NCBI GenBank assembly: GCA_036509075.1
Contig: DATCGG010000298.1
Location: 1-64,000 of the forward strand
Direction of reading: 5' to 3'
DNA length: 64,000 bases
Origin: JAJKIV01 sp036509075
GTDB lineage: Bacteria > Gemmatimonadota > Gemmatimonadetes > Gemmatimonadales > Gemmatimonadaceae
Part shown: in pieces, positions 26,614 to 35,097 of the stretch
Position numbering within the stretch: the stretch's first letter is position 1
Layout: each line of letters begins with the position of its first letter
Notes under the pieces: model-generated
The model's input: only the letters and a program-made list of their open reading frames with translations
The model's database searches: none
What the model was told of the DNA's origin: nothing
Position numbers and translations under genes: made by a program

Positions 26614-27507
26614 ATGTTTGTACTCTCGCAGGCAATGTTGTACTCGGCGCTATGCGCCTCGGGGGCGTTGGCTCCCCCTGCTGATTCCGTCAACTGGAAA
26701 GCGGTCGACTCGTTGGTCGGCAGGCCGTCCGTGGTCCAGCCGGGCGACGTGCACCGATTCAACTTCCCGCGCAGCGATCTGCACGTCACGGTCGCGGGCG
26801 TGTCGATCAAGCCGGCGTTCGCGTTAGGTGGGTGGGTGGCGATGAAGGCCGTCACCGGGGGCGTGGTGGCGATGGGTGACCTGGTGCTGACCGAGGATGA
26901 GATCACCCCCGTCATCAAGCGACTGCAGCAGGGCGGCGTCGAGCAGACGGCGATTCACCACCATCTGCTGCGTGAATCTCCGCGCGTGTACTACATGCAC
27001 GTGCATGCCCAGGGCGACCCCATGAAGATCGCTCCGACGCTGCGCGACGCGATTGGGCTCACCAAGGCCCCGGCGCCGTCGCCTGCCGCGCCTGCAGCCG
27101 CCATCGACCTCGACACGACCGCAGTCGCAAAGGCGTTAGGCTATGCGGGTCGCGTCAATGGCGGTGTGTACCAGGTGAGCGTTCCGCGCGCAGAACCAAT
27201 CATGGAGCACGGGATGCAGATCCCGCCGTCCATGGGACTCGCGACCGCGATCAACTTCCAGCCCACCGGCGGCGGCAAGGCGGCGATCACCGGTGACTTC
27301 GTGCTGACTGGCGACGAGGTGAATCCCGTCATTCGTGCGCTCACATCGCACGGTATCGAGGCCGTGTCGATCCACTCTCACCTGCTGGAGGAAAGTCCGC
27401 GGCTCTTCTTCATGCATTTCTGGGCGAATGACGACGCGACGAAGCTCGCGACGGGGCTACGGGCGGCGCTCGACGCGACGAACTCGCAGAAGCCGGTGAC
27501 TCGTTAG
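26614..27507 (+). CDS. Exported protein with two DUF1259 (LppY/LpqO) domains
   Basis: A 297-residue protein with a signal peptide ending near ASGALA. Two copies of the DUF1259 domain lie at about residues 25-150 and 165-290. The repeats align at GVEQTAIHHHLLRESPRVYYMH and GIEAVSIHSHLLEESPRLFFMH; the first has three consecutive His, the second His-Ser-His. It is divergent from the OCD-chrB-chrA unit. An LppY/LpqO-type protein, ChrL, belongs to the chromate resistance cluster of Arthrobacter FB24, so a role in chromate tolerance is plausible here but unproven. The stop codon lies in a CGTTAGG motif. Confidence 0.88.
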   Translation: MFVLSQAMLYSALCASGALAPPADSVNWKAVDSLVGRPSVVQPGDVHRFNFPRSDLHVTVAGVSIKPAFALGGWVAMKAVTGGVVAMGDLVLTEDEITPVIKRLQQGGVEQTAIHHHLLRESPRVYYMHVHAQGDPMKIAPTLRDAIGLTKAPAPSPAAPAAAIDLDTTAVAKALGYAGRVNGGVYQVSVPRAEPIMEHGMQIPPSMGLATAINFQPTGGGKAAITGDFVLTGDEVNPVIRALTSHGIEAVSIHSHLLEESPRLFFMHFWANDDATKLATGLRAALDATNSQKPVTR

Positions 27508-27519
27508 GGTTCCTCGATC

Positions 27520-28632
27520 GTGACGACTGTCCCCGGTGCCGCCGTGCGCCGTCGCCGGAGCGCGTTCCTGTTGGCCGGGAACCTGCTGGCGCCGGGGTTG
27601 GTCCACGGTCAGGCTCCCTCGTCGTGCACGGCCACTCCGAGCTCAATGACGCCCGCGACGTGGACCGCGCCAGCCCCACCGAGTGCGAAAGCACCCGCCT
27701 CGACGACCGCACGACTCGCGGTCGTCGCTGACATCCCGCTGCCCGGCCCCGCCAAACGGTTCGACTACCAGAGCTTCGACTCGACGACCGGACGCCTCTA
27801 CATCTCGCACATGCGAGGCGACCGGCTCGTCGTCTTCGATACGCGCACGCAGAAGCTCGTCTCGAGCAACGAAGGATTCCCGGGCGCAACAGGGGTCTGG
27901 GCGGTGCCCGAGCTGCATCGGGTGTATGTCTCGGTCACCGGACGCCACGAAGTCGCCGTGGTCGATGATCGAACGTTGGCGGTCGTGGCTCACGTCGGCG
28001 ACGTCCAGTTTCCTGATGGCATCGCATACGCACCACATGAGCAGAAGGTGTTCGTCTCCGATGAATCGGGGGGAAACGATGCGGTGATCGACGCCCGGTC
28101 GAACACGCTCACGGGACGCATCGCGCTAGGCGGCGAGGCAGGCAACACGCACTACGACGCGGTTTCGCACTGCATCCTGGTCGCCGTTCAGACGAAGAAC
28201 GAGCTCGTTGCGATCGACCCGGCAAGCGACCGGATCATCGCGCGCTACCCGATGTCGTGCGACCACCCGCATGGATTCCTGATCGACGAGCCGAATCGCC
28301 TGGCGTTCGTCACCTGCGAAGGAGATGCAAAGCTGCTCGTCGTTGACTTGCGCACGATGCGTGTCACCGCGACACTCCGCACCGCTGACGACCCGGACGT
28401 GCTCGCGCTCGATCCGGTTCTGCAGCGCTTGTACGTGGGGTGTGAATCCGGAGCGGTGTCAATCTTCGAGGAGCGATTCGCTGAGGGCCGAGGAACGCTC
28501 GCGTCGCTCGGCGAGTACCGCGCGCCGCACGCGCACAGTGTCTCGGTCGATCCGGCGACGCATCGCGTGTACGTGCCGCTGCAGGACATCCACGGCAAGC
28601 CAACGCTGCGCATTCTCGAAGCGCACCGGTAA
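27520..28632 (+). CDS. Exported YncE-like beta-propeller protein
   Basis: A 370-residue protein starting at GTG 27520, 12 bp after the DUF1259 stop, so probably cotranscribed. A basic N-terminus (RRRRS) and hydrophobic stretch form a signal peptide ending near VHGQA. A Pro/Ala/Thr-rich linker follows. YVTN-type propeller blades run from residue 68: TGRLYISHMRGDRLVVFDT, HRVYVSVTGRHEVAVVDD, NRLAFVTCEGDAKLLVVDL, and LQRLYVGCESGAVSIFEE. Such proteins bind DNA, ligands or partner proteins in the periplasm. No catalytic site is evident. Confidence 0.85.
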   Translation: MTTVPGAAVRRRRSAFLLAGNLLAPGLVHGQAPSSCTATPSSMTPATWTAPAPPSAKAPASTTARLAVVADIPLPGPAKRFDYQSFDSTTGRLYISHMRGDRLVVFDTRTQKLVSSNEGFPGATGVWAVPELHRVYVSVTGRHEVAVVDDRTLAVVAHVGDVQFPDGIAYAPHEQKVFVSDESGGNDAVIDARSNTLTGRIALGGEAGNTHYDAVSHCILVAVQTKNELVAIDPASDRIIARYPMSCDHPHGFLIDEPNRLAFVTCEGDAKLLVVDLRTMRVTATLRTADDPDVLALDPVLQRLYVGCESGAVSIFEERFAEGRGTLASLGEYRAPHAHSVSVDPATHRVYVPLQDIHGKPTLRILEAHR

Positions 28633-28645
28633 CCCATTAACGAGT

Positions 28646-28676
28646 ACCTATTACCGGTAAACCTGTTACCGGTAAC
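28646..28676. promoter_or_regulatory. Tandem palindromic repeats upstream of the DUF5916 gene
   Basis: Two tandem 15-bp repeats, ACCTATTACCGGTAA (28646-28660) and ACCTGTTACCGGTAA (28661-28675), each contain the 10-bp palindrome TTACCGGTAA; the second extends to GTTACCGGTAAC. A third ACCGGTAA forms the end and stop codon of the preceding gene (28625-28632). They end 10 bp before the next start codon, a position suited to a repressor site or translational control. Confidence 0.5.
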
Positions 28677-28686
28677 CTATACGGAG

Positions 28687-30915
28687 ATGACCGGACCTCA
28701 GGGCCCGCTGTTCGCCATGGCGCTCCTCGTTGCCAGCGTCACTTCCGTGCGCGCTCAAGGCATCGGACCGACAGAACGCGCTTCCGTTCGCGCTGGTGTG
28801 GCGCAAGCCATCCACCTGGACGGTGAGCTTCGAGAGCCCGTGTGGCAGACAGTCGACTCGATCGCGCCGCTCACGCAGGTCGAGCCGACGCAGGGTGCTG
28901 CTCCGAGCGCACGCACGGTCATCCGCGTCGTCACAACCGGCGACGCCATCGTGTTCGGTATCCAGGCGGATAATCCACCCGGCGTTGGCCTGGTGGCGTT
29001 CGCTCGCCAGCGCGATGCGGTGTTGGACAACGAAGACCACATCAAGCTCGTCCTCGACACGTACCTCGATGGTCGCTCCGGCTACGTCTTCGCCGTGAAC
29101 CCGTATGGCGCACGGTACGACGCGCTCGTCGCAAGCCAGGGCGAAGGAGAGGACCCGAACTGGGACGCGGTATGGGAGGCGGCGACCTCGGAAACCGCGC
29201 ATGGCTGGTCGGCGGAGATTCGCATTCCGCTCAAGAGTCTTCTCTTTCGCCGGGGCTCGTCGGAGTGGGGGTTCAACATCCAGCGTCGCATCCAGCACCT
29301 GCAGGAAACCGACCGGTGGGCAAGCCCCGAGCGCAACTACAAGGTCACTCACGTGGGTCGTGCCGGGCTGCTCACCGGCCTTCCCGCATTCGATCTCGGG
29401 AAGGGGCTGAGCGTACGCCCCGCCTTCACGGCGAGCACCGGCAAGCCGGCGCCTAACGCTCAGACCGAAGGCGACGCCGACGTGAGCCTGGATGCGACGC
29501 AGCGCCTCGGCGCCAATACGCTCGCATCGCTCACGGTCAACACGGACTTCGCGGAAACCGAGGTCGATACCCGCCGGACGAACCTCACGCGGTTTCCGCT
29601 CATCTTCCCGGAAAAGCGGACGTTCTTTCTCGAGGGCTCCGACATCTTCGCCTTCGGGCTGGGCACCGGTGATGACGTTCGGCCGTTCTTCAGCCGGCGC
29701 ATCGGCCTCCTGAACAACGTCGAGGTCCCGCTCGACGTGGGTCTCAAGGTGAATGGACGCGAGCGCAGTACCAACTTCGGCGCACTCATCGTCAGGACCG
29801 GCGACGCCGATGAACCGCCCATCGACACCCTGCCGACGGCGAACACGATGGGCGTGGTTCGCATCAAGCAGAACGTGCTGCACGAATCGTCCGTGGGTAT
29901 GATCGCAACGGTCGGCGATCCGGTTGGTCGCGGCAACGCATGGCTCATCGGACCGGACCTGACCTACCAGACGTCCCGTTTTCGCGGCGACAAGAACTTT
30001 CTCGTCGGCGTGTGGGGCCTCGCGATGGATCGGGAGGAGCTGACCGGGCGCAGGCACGCCTGGGGCGGGAAGATCGACTACCCGAACGATCTCTGGGACA
30101 TCGCGTTCACGTACAAGTGGCTGGGCGATGGGTTCGACCCGTCGTTAGGTATCGTGCCGCGTCCGAACGTGCAGATGGTCAACTTCAGCGCGGCCTTCCA
30201 GCCGCGGCCCAGCCGCCCGATCCTGGGGCTCCACGTTCGGCAGATGTTCAACGAATTCGAGACCTCGCTCGTGACGGACCTGGGCGGAACATGGGAGAGC
30301 TACGAGGTCTTCATGGCGCCGGTGAACTGGCGGCTCGAGAGTGGCGACCGGTTCGAGTTCAACGTGGTGCCGACGGGAGAGCGCCTGATGGCGCCGTTCG
30401 AGATTGCCCCGGGTGTCGTGATCGATCCGGGGAGCTATCACTGGACCCGGTTCCGCCTCGAGGGCGGACTGGCGTCGAAACGAAAGTTGTCGGGGCAGCT
30501 CACGTGGTGGTTCGGCGACTTCTACACCGGACGCCTCGATGAGCTGACGCTCACCGCCAGCTGGAAGCCGTCGCCGCTCTTCATCGTGGAGTTGAACGGC
30601 ACGCGCAACACGGGGCGGCTCGCGGAGGGTGATTTTACGCAGGCGGTCGTCGGTACACGATTTCGCGTGAACTTCTCGCCTGACCTGCAGCTCAACAGCT
30701 ACCTCCAGTACGACAACGAGAGCGATACGTTCGGGACCAACACTCGGCTCCGCTGGACGTTCTCCCCGTTAGGCGACGTGTTCGTCGTCTACAACCACAA
30801 CCTTGCGCGCGACATCGCGACGGGTGACGCGCCCGGCACGTCGATCGAACGGCGACGGTGGAGCTTCCTGTCCAATGAGCTGTTGGTGAAGGTGCAGTAC
30901 GCCTTCCGCTACTAG
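28687..30915 (+). CDS. DUF5916 outer-membrane protein with CBM9-like N-terminal domain
   Basis: A 742-residue exported protein with a signal peptide ending near VRAQG. Residues 40-210 resemble the carbohydrate-binding family 9-like domain (AIHLDGELREPVWQ, EDHIKLVLDTYLDGRSGYVFAVNPYG, WSAEIRIPLKSL). The rest is the DUF5916 region with FPLIFPEKRTFFLEGSDIF and many alternating strands. It ends VQYAFRY, an aromatic C-terminus typical of outer-membrane beta-barrels. This family is abundant in Bacteroidota and Gemmatimonadota and may handle sugars or peptides at the cell surface. Function unproven. Two palindromic repeats precede it. Confidence 0.88.
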   Translation: MTGPQGPLFAMALLVASVTSVRAQGIGPTERASVRAGVAQAIHLDGELREPVWQTVDSIAPLTQVEPTQGAAPSARTVIRVVTTGDAIVFGIQADNPPGVGLVAFARQRDAVLDNEDHIKLVLDTYLDGRSGYVFAVNPYGARYDALVASQGEGEDPNWDAVWEAATSETAHGWSAEIRIPLKSLLFRRGSSEWGFNIQRRIQHLQETDRWASPERNYKVTHVGRAGLLTGLPAFDLGKGLSVRPAFTASTGKPAPNAQTEGDADVSLDATQRLGANTLASLTVNTDFAETEVDTRRTNLTRFPLIFPEKRTFFLEGSDIFAFGLGTGDDVRPFFSRRIGLLNNVEVPLDVGLKVNGRERSTNFGALIVRTGDADEPPIDTLPTANTMGVVRIKQNVLHESSVGMIATVGDPVGRGNAWLIGPDLTYQTSRFRGDKNFLVGVWGLAMDREELTGRRHAWGGKIDYPNDLWDIAFTYKWLGDGFDPSLGIVPRPNVQMVNFSAAFQPRPSRPILGLHVRQMFNEFETSLVTDLGGTWESYEVFMAPVNWRLESGDRFEFNVVPTGERLMAPFEIAPGVVIDPGSYHWTRFRLEGGLASKRKLSGQLTWWFGDFYTGRLDELTLTASWKPSPLFIVELNGTRNTGRLAEGDFTQAVVGTRFRVNFSPDLQLNSYLQYDNESDTFGTNTRLRWTFSPLGDVFVVYNHNLARDIATGDAPGTSIERRRWSFLSNELLVKVQYAFRY

Positions 30916-30918
30916 CGC

Positions 30919-31284
30919 CTACGCCGCGTAGTACGCATCCACCGCCCAGCGGACGGCTTCCTCGATGACCTGGCGGTGGTGCTTGTCAGGGAACAGATCC
31001 GACTCGAGCACGGCGCTCTTCACCAGGACAATCGCACGTTCCGGCGGCATGTCGATCTGCCGCAGCACCGCGACGTATGTCGCCACTGAGTCGCGAAGGC
31101 TATCGCGCAACTCCGTGGCATGGTCGCGGAGCTCCTGGGCTTCCTTGCGCATCGCTTCCGCTTTGCGGCGAAGCTGAACGTACTGTTCGGCATTTGCCCG
31201 GAACTGCGCTCTGGCCGCCGCAACGCGGTCGCGCAAATGGGGGAAGTCGTCTGAGCGACGGAAATCGATTCCGAAGTCAGTCAT
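30919..31284 (-). CDS. Hypothetical coiled-coil protein
   Basis: About 121 residues starting MTDFGIDFRR, or 130 if begun at the ATG 27 bp upstream. Residues 20-85 are a strongly charged helix (AEQYVQLRRKAEAMRKEAQE, then further Arg/Glu heptads) predicted to form a coiled coil. A compact tail with PPERAIVLVKSAVLESDLFP and YYAA follows. I recognise no family. It converges on the DUF5916 gene with a 3-bp gap. The base pattern and frame look genuinely coding, but no role can be assigned. Confidence 0.65.
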   Translation of the reverse strand: MTDFGIDFRRSDDFPHLRDRVAAARAQFRANAEQYVQLRRKAEAMRKEAQELRDHATELRDSLRDSVATYVAVLRQIDMPPERAIVLVKSAVLESDLFPDKHHRQVIEEAVRWAVDAYYAA

Positions 31285-31435
31285 CGTCGTACCGGGTCGT
31301 GACTCCTCCATCCCAGGCGGTCGCCGGACATCACCGCGCGGAAACCGGAGGCTCGTGGTCTGTAGAACCGATGCAGATTTTGGGCCTCGGCCAACCCCAC
31401 CCGTCAGCTCACCGCGCGACCGACGCCGGTCGACA

Positions 31436-31990
31436 CTAGTCCGGACGGTACGGCGCCTTGATGCGAATTGGTACGATCGTCTCGCCCCAGTGAATGCGCA
31501 TCACGGCTTCGTCGCGGAGCACCACAGGAAAGTAGATCGCGAGCGTCTCCATGTGACTTCCGCGCTCGGGCGTGACGTCGACGCGAAGCGCGTCGGACGA
31601 TTCACCGGGATACGGGATGTGGAAGACGTGCGCGGCACGGCTCAGGATCAACGTCCACGGCTTGTCGGCGCGTGGAATCAGCCAGATCGTGTACTCGCCC
31701 GCCTTGACGTCGCGGCCTTCGAGCTTCACGTCGCGGCTGAACGTCACCCGGGTGGCCGAGTCGGCGCCGGGGTGCCAGATGGCGTCCCATTTGACGAGCG
31801 CGGAGTCGCCGAACAGTACACGGCCACGAGCGACCGGGCGACCGTAGACCACCGAGATGTCCGTGAACGCGACCGTCTGGTCGACGCGGCCACGCTGGCT
31901 GAACGGATAGCCTTGCGCGGCACACGATGCAGACCCGACAAAGATCAGCGCCGCCACGATCGGTCCCGACGTTATTGAGCACGATTCCAT
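31436..31990 (-). CDS. Exported DUF2911 protein
   Basis: A 184-residue protein starting MESCSITSGP, with a signal peptide ending near SCAAQG. The DUF2911 signature is clear: VVYGRPVARGRVLFG, WDAIWHPGADSATRVTFSRDVKLEGRDVKAGEYTIWLIP, and WTLILSR. The frame stays open upstream on the same strand, but that stretch lies opposite copCD and is Arg-rich. A minus-strand TATAGT box lies about 10 bp upstream of the start. The family is periplasmic and uncharacterised. It is divergent from the copper-handling genes. Confidence 0.88.
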   Translation of the reverse strand: MESCSITSGPIVAALIFVGSASCAAQGYPFSQRGRVDQTVAFTDISVVYGRPVARGRVLFGDSALVKWDAIWHPGADSATRVTFSRDVKLEGRDVKAGEYTIWLIPRADKPWTLILSRAAHVFHIPYPGESSDALRVDVTPERGSHMETLAIYFPVVLRDEAVMRIHWGETIVPIRIKAPYRPD

Positions 31991-32068
31991 AGCCGTACTA
32001 TAGCAGTGCGCGCTGGGATCATCGATCGGCGTGACGGGTCTCGGAGCCGGCGATAGATTGTCGGCGAC

Positions 32069-33430
32069 ATGCGCCTGGTATTCCTCACCGTGCTCTCGGC
32101 CTCCGCCGCTCTGGCGGTCCTGCCGTCGACGAAGCATGCAACGCTCGTCTCGTCGGAGCCCGCGGCCGACAGCCACCTCGCATCGCCGCCCACGCGCGTC
32201 AGACTCGTGTACAGCGAGCCGATCGAAGGCAAGCTCGCGAAAGTCACCATCGTGCCGGCGACCGCCGCGCCGATGGTCCTCCGGGCGGGAGCCGACCCGC
32301 GAGACGTGCACGCCGTGATCGCCCCGGTGGATGCGCTGGGCCCGGGCAGTTACAAGGTGGAGTGGCGCGTCGTTTCGGCGGACGGCCACCCGGTCGACGG
32401 GACCTTCAGCTTCACCGTCGGCGACACCACGGTCAGCGCACCCGCCGCTCCGCTCACGCCGCCGCAGCCTGCCCAACCGGCCCCTCGAGAGGAGCCCGAG
32501 GTGTGGGGACCCGCTGCATTCGGTGCACCGATCATTCCGGCGATGCTCCGCGGGGCCGGGCTCGGAGCGCTCATGGCGGCTACCGGCCTGCTCCTGTTCA
32601 TGGCCGGGGCGAAACCTAACGCGGCACAGCGCGGCGACGCACGGGTGCGCTCCGCCACGACGGCGTTCGCGATCGCCGCGCCCGTCCTGCTCGGTGTGCA
32701 CCTCGTGACGTGGCTCATCAACACCTCGCCCGACCTCAAGTTCGATCCCGCCTGGGCCGCCTCCGCGCTCACGACGACTGTGGGCCAGATCGAGCTCTGG
32801 CGCGTGGGCCTAACGATTCTCGCGCTCTGGGCGTGGTGGCTCGCGCGCCGGACGCGCCTGGCGCTGGCATTCGCCGCGGGCGCGGTCGTCGTGAGCGGCG
32901 CCGTCGGTCATCCCGCCGCGATCGCGCCGGCGTGGGCGGTGCCAGCGAAGGCCATCCATCTGCTCGCGAGCGCGATCTGGCTCGGTGGTCTGCTCTGGCT
33001 CCTGATCCGGCCGGCGGGCGATGACCTCCTGCTCTTGGTCGAGGACGCCAACCGCGTCTCGTCGAGAGCACTCTGGGCGGTGATCGCCATCGCGTTCACC
33101 GGCGTCGTGCAGACGCGCCTGTTCCTGGATTCCTGGTCCGGGCTCGTGACGTCCGCCTACGGTCTCCTGGTGCTGGCGAAGACGGCCGGGCTCCTCGTCC
33201 TGGTCGCATTTGGCGCCTACAATCGCCAGCGAGTCATGCCGCGCCTGACAACGGCGGCCAGTATGACGGAAGTCGCCACGCTACGGTCGTCAGTCGTTGG
33301 CGAGGTCGTTGTCATCGCGATCGTCGTCCTCCTTGGCGGATTGCTCGCGTACGTGCCTCCGCCCAGCGAGACCGAGGGCGGCATGTCCTCCACCCCATCT
33401 TTCGTCCGCTCCCAACACGCCACGTCATGA
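32069..33430 (+). CDS. CopC-CopD fusion, copper resistance/import protein
   Basis: A 453-residue fusion. After the signal peptide (residues 1-22) a CopC domain begins at His23 (HATLVSSEPA), where the N-terminal His is a copper ligand. A second ligand region is VVSADGHPVDGTFSFTV. A Pro-rich linker (residues 125-150) leads to a CopD domain with about eight membrane helices, including AKAIHLLASAIWLGGLLWLL and VLAKTAGLLVLVAFGAYNR. CopC binds copper in the periplasm and CopD is thought to carry it across the inner membrane. It overlaps the YcnI gene by 4 bp. Confidence 0.93.
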   Translation: MRLVFLTVLSASAALAVLPSTKHATLVSSEPAADSHLASPPTRVRLVYSEPIEGKLAKVTIVPATAAPMVLRAGADPRDVHAVIAPVDALGPGSYKVEWRVVSADGHPVDGTFSFTVGDTTVSAPAAPLTPPQPAQPAPREEPEVWGPAAFGAPIIPAMLRGAGLGALMAATGLLLFMAGAKPNAAQRGDARVRSATTAFAIAAPVLLGVHLVTWLINTSPDLKFDPAWAASALTTTVGQIELWRVGLTILALWAWWLARRTRLALAFAAGAVVVSGAVGHPAAIAPAWAVPAKAIHLLASAIWLGGLLWLLIRPAGDDLLLLVEDANRVSSRALWAVIAIAFTGVVQTRLFLDSWSGLVTSAYGLLVLAKTAGLLVLVAFGAYNRQRVMPRLTTAASMTEVATLRSSVVGEVVVIAIVVLLGGLLAYVPPPSETEGGMSSTPSFVRSQHATS

Positions 33431-34038
33431 GACGCGCCTTCCGTTTCGAGCATCGCGCTCGCCACCGACGTATTGCGCTCGCCGCCGCTGCCGCGACGCT
33501 TGGCCTGGCAGTCTCCGTTCCGACGTTATCGTGGGCGCACGCGGTGGTCTTCCCCCGCGAGTCCACGACCGGAGCCTACGAGAAGTACGTGCTGCGGGTA
33601 CCTAACGAGAAAGCGGTCGCGACGACGCGGGTCGAGCTGTTTTTCCCGCGGGGCGTGCGCGTGACGTCGTTCGCCGACGTTGCCGGATGGCAGCTCGAAG
33701 TCGAGACCGACTCGGCGAAAGCCATCACAGCCGCGATCTGGACCGGCACGCTACCACCTCAACGGTTCATCGAGTTTCCGTTCGTGGCGGTCAATCCGAA
33801 GACCGACACGACGCTCTCGTGGCCAGCGTACCAGACCTACGCGGACGGCGAGCGGGTCGAATGGAGCGGGCCGGAAGGGTCGAAGCACCCGGCGTCGGTC
33901 ACGAAGATCGGCGCGGCGACGGTGGAAGGCGACGACGGCGGTGGATACGCGCGCTGGGTGCCCTGGGCCGCGTTCGCGCTGTCGCTCGTCAGCCTTGGGC
34001 TGGCGATCCGGAAACCCGAAGCGCGCCCCGCCGCTTGA
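33427..34038 (+). CDS. YcnI/DUF1775 copper-binding protein
   Basis: A 203-residue membrane-anchored protein. The signal peptide ends at LSWA, leaving His as the first mature residue (HAVVFPRES), as in YcnI where this His helps bind copper. The DUF1775 core has YVLRVPNEKAVATTRVELFFPRGVRV, WQLEVE and RFIEFPFVAVNPK. A C-terminal helix (residues 173-193) anchors it. Bacillus YcnI lies beside a CopCD protein, YcnJ, and here the gene overlaps copCD by 4 bp. Together they probably form a copper acquisition or handling unit. Confidence 0.92.
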   Translation: MRRAFRFEHRARHRRIALAAAAATLGLAVSVPTLSWAHAVVFPRESTTGAYEKYVLRVPNEKAVATTRVELFFPRGVRVTSFADVAGWQLEVETDSAKAITAAIWTGTLPPQRFIEFPFVAVNPKTDTTLSWPAYQTYADGERVEWSGPEGSKHPASVTKIGAATVEGDDGGGYARWVPWAAFALSLVSLGLAIRKPEARPAA

Positions 34039-34079
34039 CGGGACGCGCCACCTAACGAGCCGCCTGTGCACTCATTCCG

Positions 34080-34409
34080 TCAGCGCACGACGATCGTCCC
34101 CTTCATGGTCGGGTGCAAGACGCAGTAATACTCGTAGCGGCCAGCTTTACCGGGCACATCGCGCCAGGTCGCATTCGCGGCGATGTCCTTCGAGTCCCAC
34201 GCCGAATCGCGCGCCGTCGCCGAATGAGGAACGAAGTCGGTGTTCGACCAGACCACGGTATCGCCGCGCGCTATCGTCAGCTCGGCGGGTTCGAACGCGA
34301 AATTCTTGATCGTAACGGTGTGCGCCCGTGACGCCGGCCTCGTGCACGCGGCCATCGCACCCAGAAGAGACACGGATGCGATCGCCGCGCAACGAACGGG
34401 GTAAGGCAC
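34080..34409 (-). CDS. Cupredoxin lipoprotein (plastocyanin/azurin-like)
   Basis: A 109-residue protein with a lipobox near AMAAC, so it is probably lipid-anchored. The blue-copper fold is visible: KNFAFEPAELTIARGDTVVWSNTD, then ligands His in FVPHSAT and Cys/His/Met in YYCVLHPTMKG. All four type-1 ligands appear present. It would carry single electrons in the periplasm or buffer copper. It begins directly at the end of the DUF4142 gene with no gap, so the two are probably cotranscribed. It converges on the copCD-ycnI pair. Confidence 0.92.
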   Translation of the reverse strand: MPYPVRCAAIASVSLLGAMAACTRPASRAHTVTIKNFAFEPAELTIARGDTVVWSNTDFVPHSATARDSAWDSKDIAANATWRDVPGKAGRYEYYCVLHPTMKGTIVVR

Positions 34410-35033
34410 TTAGGTCGTCTGCGACGCCTGGATCTTCTTCGCCATGTCGAGGTGGGCCGCAATCGCTGGCCGGACCTTCTCGAGCGTTGCCTTGAGCTCT
34501 GCATTCTGCGCGTTCGGGATCAGCGTCTTGTCGATCGCGTCGAGCACGGCCTGATGGTAGGCCACCTCGTTGTCGATGTACGCTTTGTCGAACTCCTTAC
34601 CGCTCAGGCCCTGAAGCTTCGCGAGGTTGGCGTCGCCGCCGGACTTGAGCTGCTTGCTGGTGTCGTTGTCCTCGGGCGTCACGTTGAGCTTCGTCACCAG
34701 CGCGACTGCTTGTTTGTTGACGCCGCCGTGGTCGGTGACCATGGTCTTGCCGAAGTCCTTCACCGCCTTGGTCGCGCCCTTCTTCTCGGCCAACATGCCG
34801 GCGGCGCTGTCCACGGAATTCGCCGTGACCACGATATGGGCGATCTGGGCGTCGTTGATCGCCGGCGCGGCGGCCGCGGCTGGCTTGGTCGTGTCCGGCG
34901 CGGGAGCGACCGCCGGAGTGGCGGTGTCGGCGGGCGGGTTCTCGGACTTCTTGCAGCCGGCCAGAGCAACGGCGGTAGCAATCGCGGCGAGCGCACCGCG
35001 AACGCGACGGTCAGTCAGACGGGTGGGCGACAT
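34410..35033 (-). CDS. DUF4142 lipoprotein
   Basis: A 207-residue protein with a lipobox LAGC near residue 27. A Pro/Ala/Thr-rich linker (residues 30-60) precedes the DUF4142 helical domain (INDAQIAHIVVTANSVDSAAG, then DFGKTMVTDHGGVNKQ, and EVAYHQAVLDAID). The fold is ferritin-like in outline, with conserved His residues in TDHG and AYHQ. Members are exported and of unknown function, often near stress or metal genes. It precedes the cupredoxin on the same strand and is divergent from the SufR-like regulator. Confidence 0.88.
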   Translation of the reverse strand: MSPTRLTDRRVRGALAAIATAVALAGCKKSENPPADTATPAVAPAPDTTKPAAAAAPAINDAQIAHIVVTANSVDSAAGMLAEKKGATKAVKDFGKTMVTDHGGVNKQAVALVTKLNVTPEDNDTSKQLKSGGDANLAKLQGLSGKEFDKAYIDNEVAYHQAVLDAIDKTLIPNAQNAELKATLEKVRPAIAAHLDMAKKIQASQTT

Positions 35034-35097
35034 GGCTTTTGGCTCCTGAGGGTGGTGGATTTCGGTGCTGCGCTATAGGTTATAGAAACGACTAATT

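Noticed and set aside
28666..30057. Long minus-strand open frame (463 codons) opposite the DUF5916 gene
   Set aside because: No family resemblance and biased composition; the plus strand is a clear exported barrel protein.
31991..32701. N-terminal extension of the DUF2911 gene
   Set aside because: It is the shadow of copCD on the other strand, and the signal peptide fixes the start at 31990.
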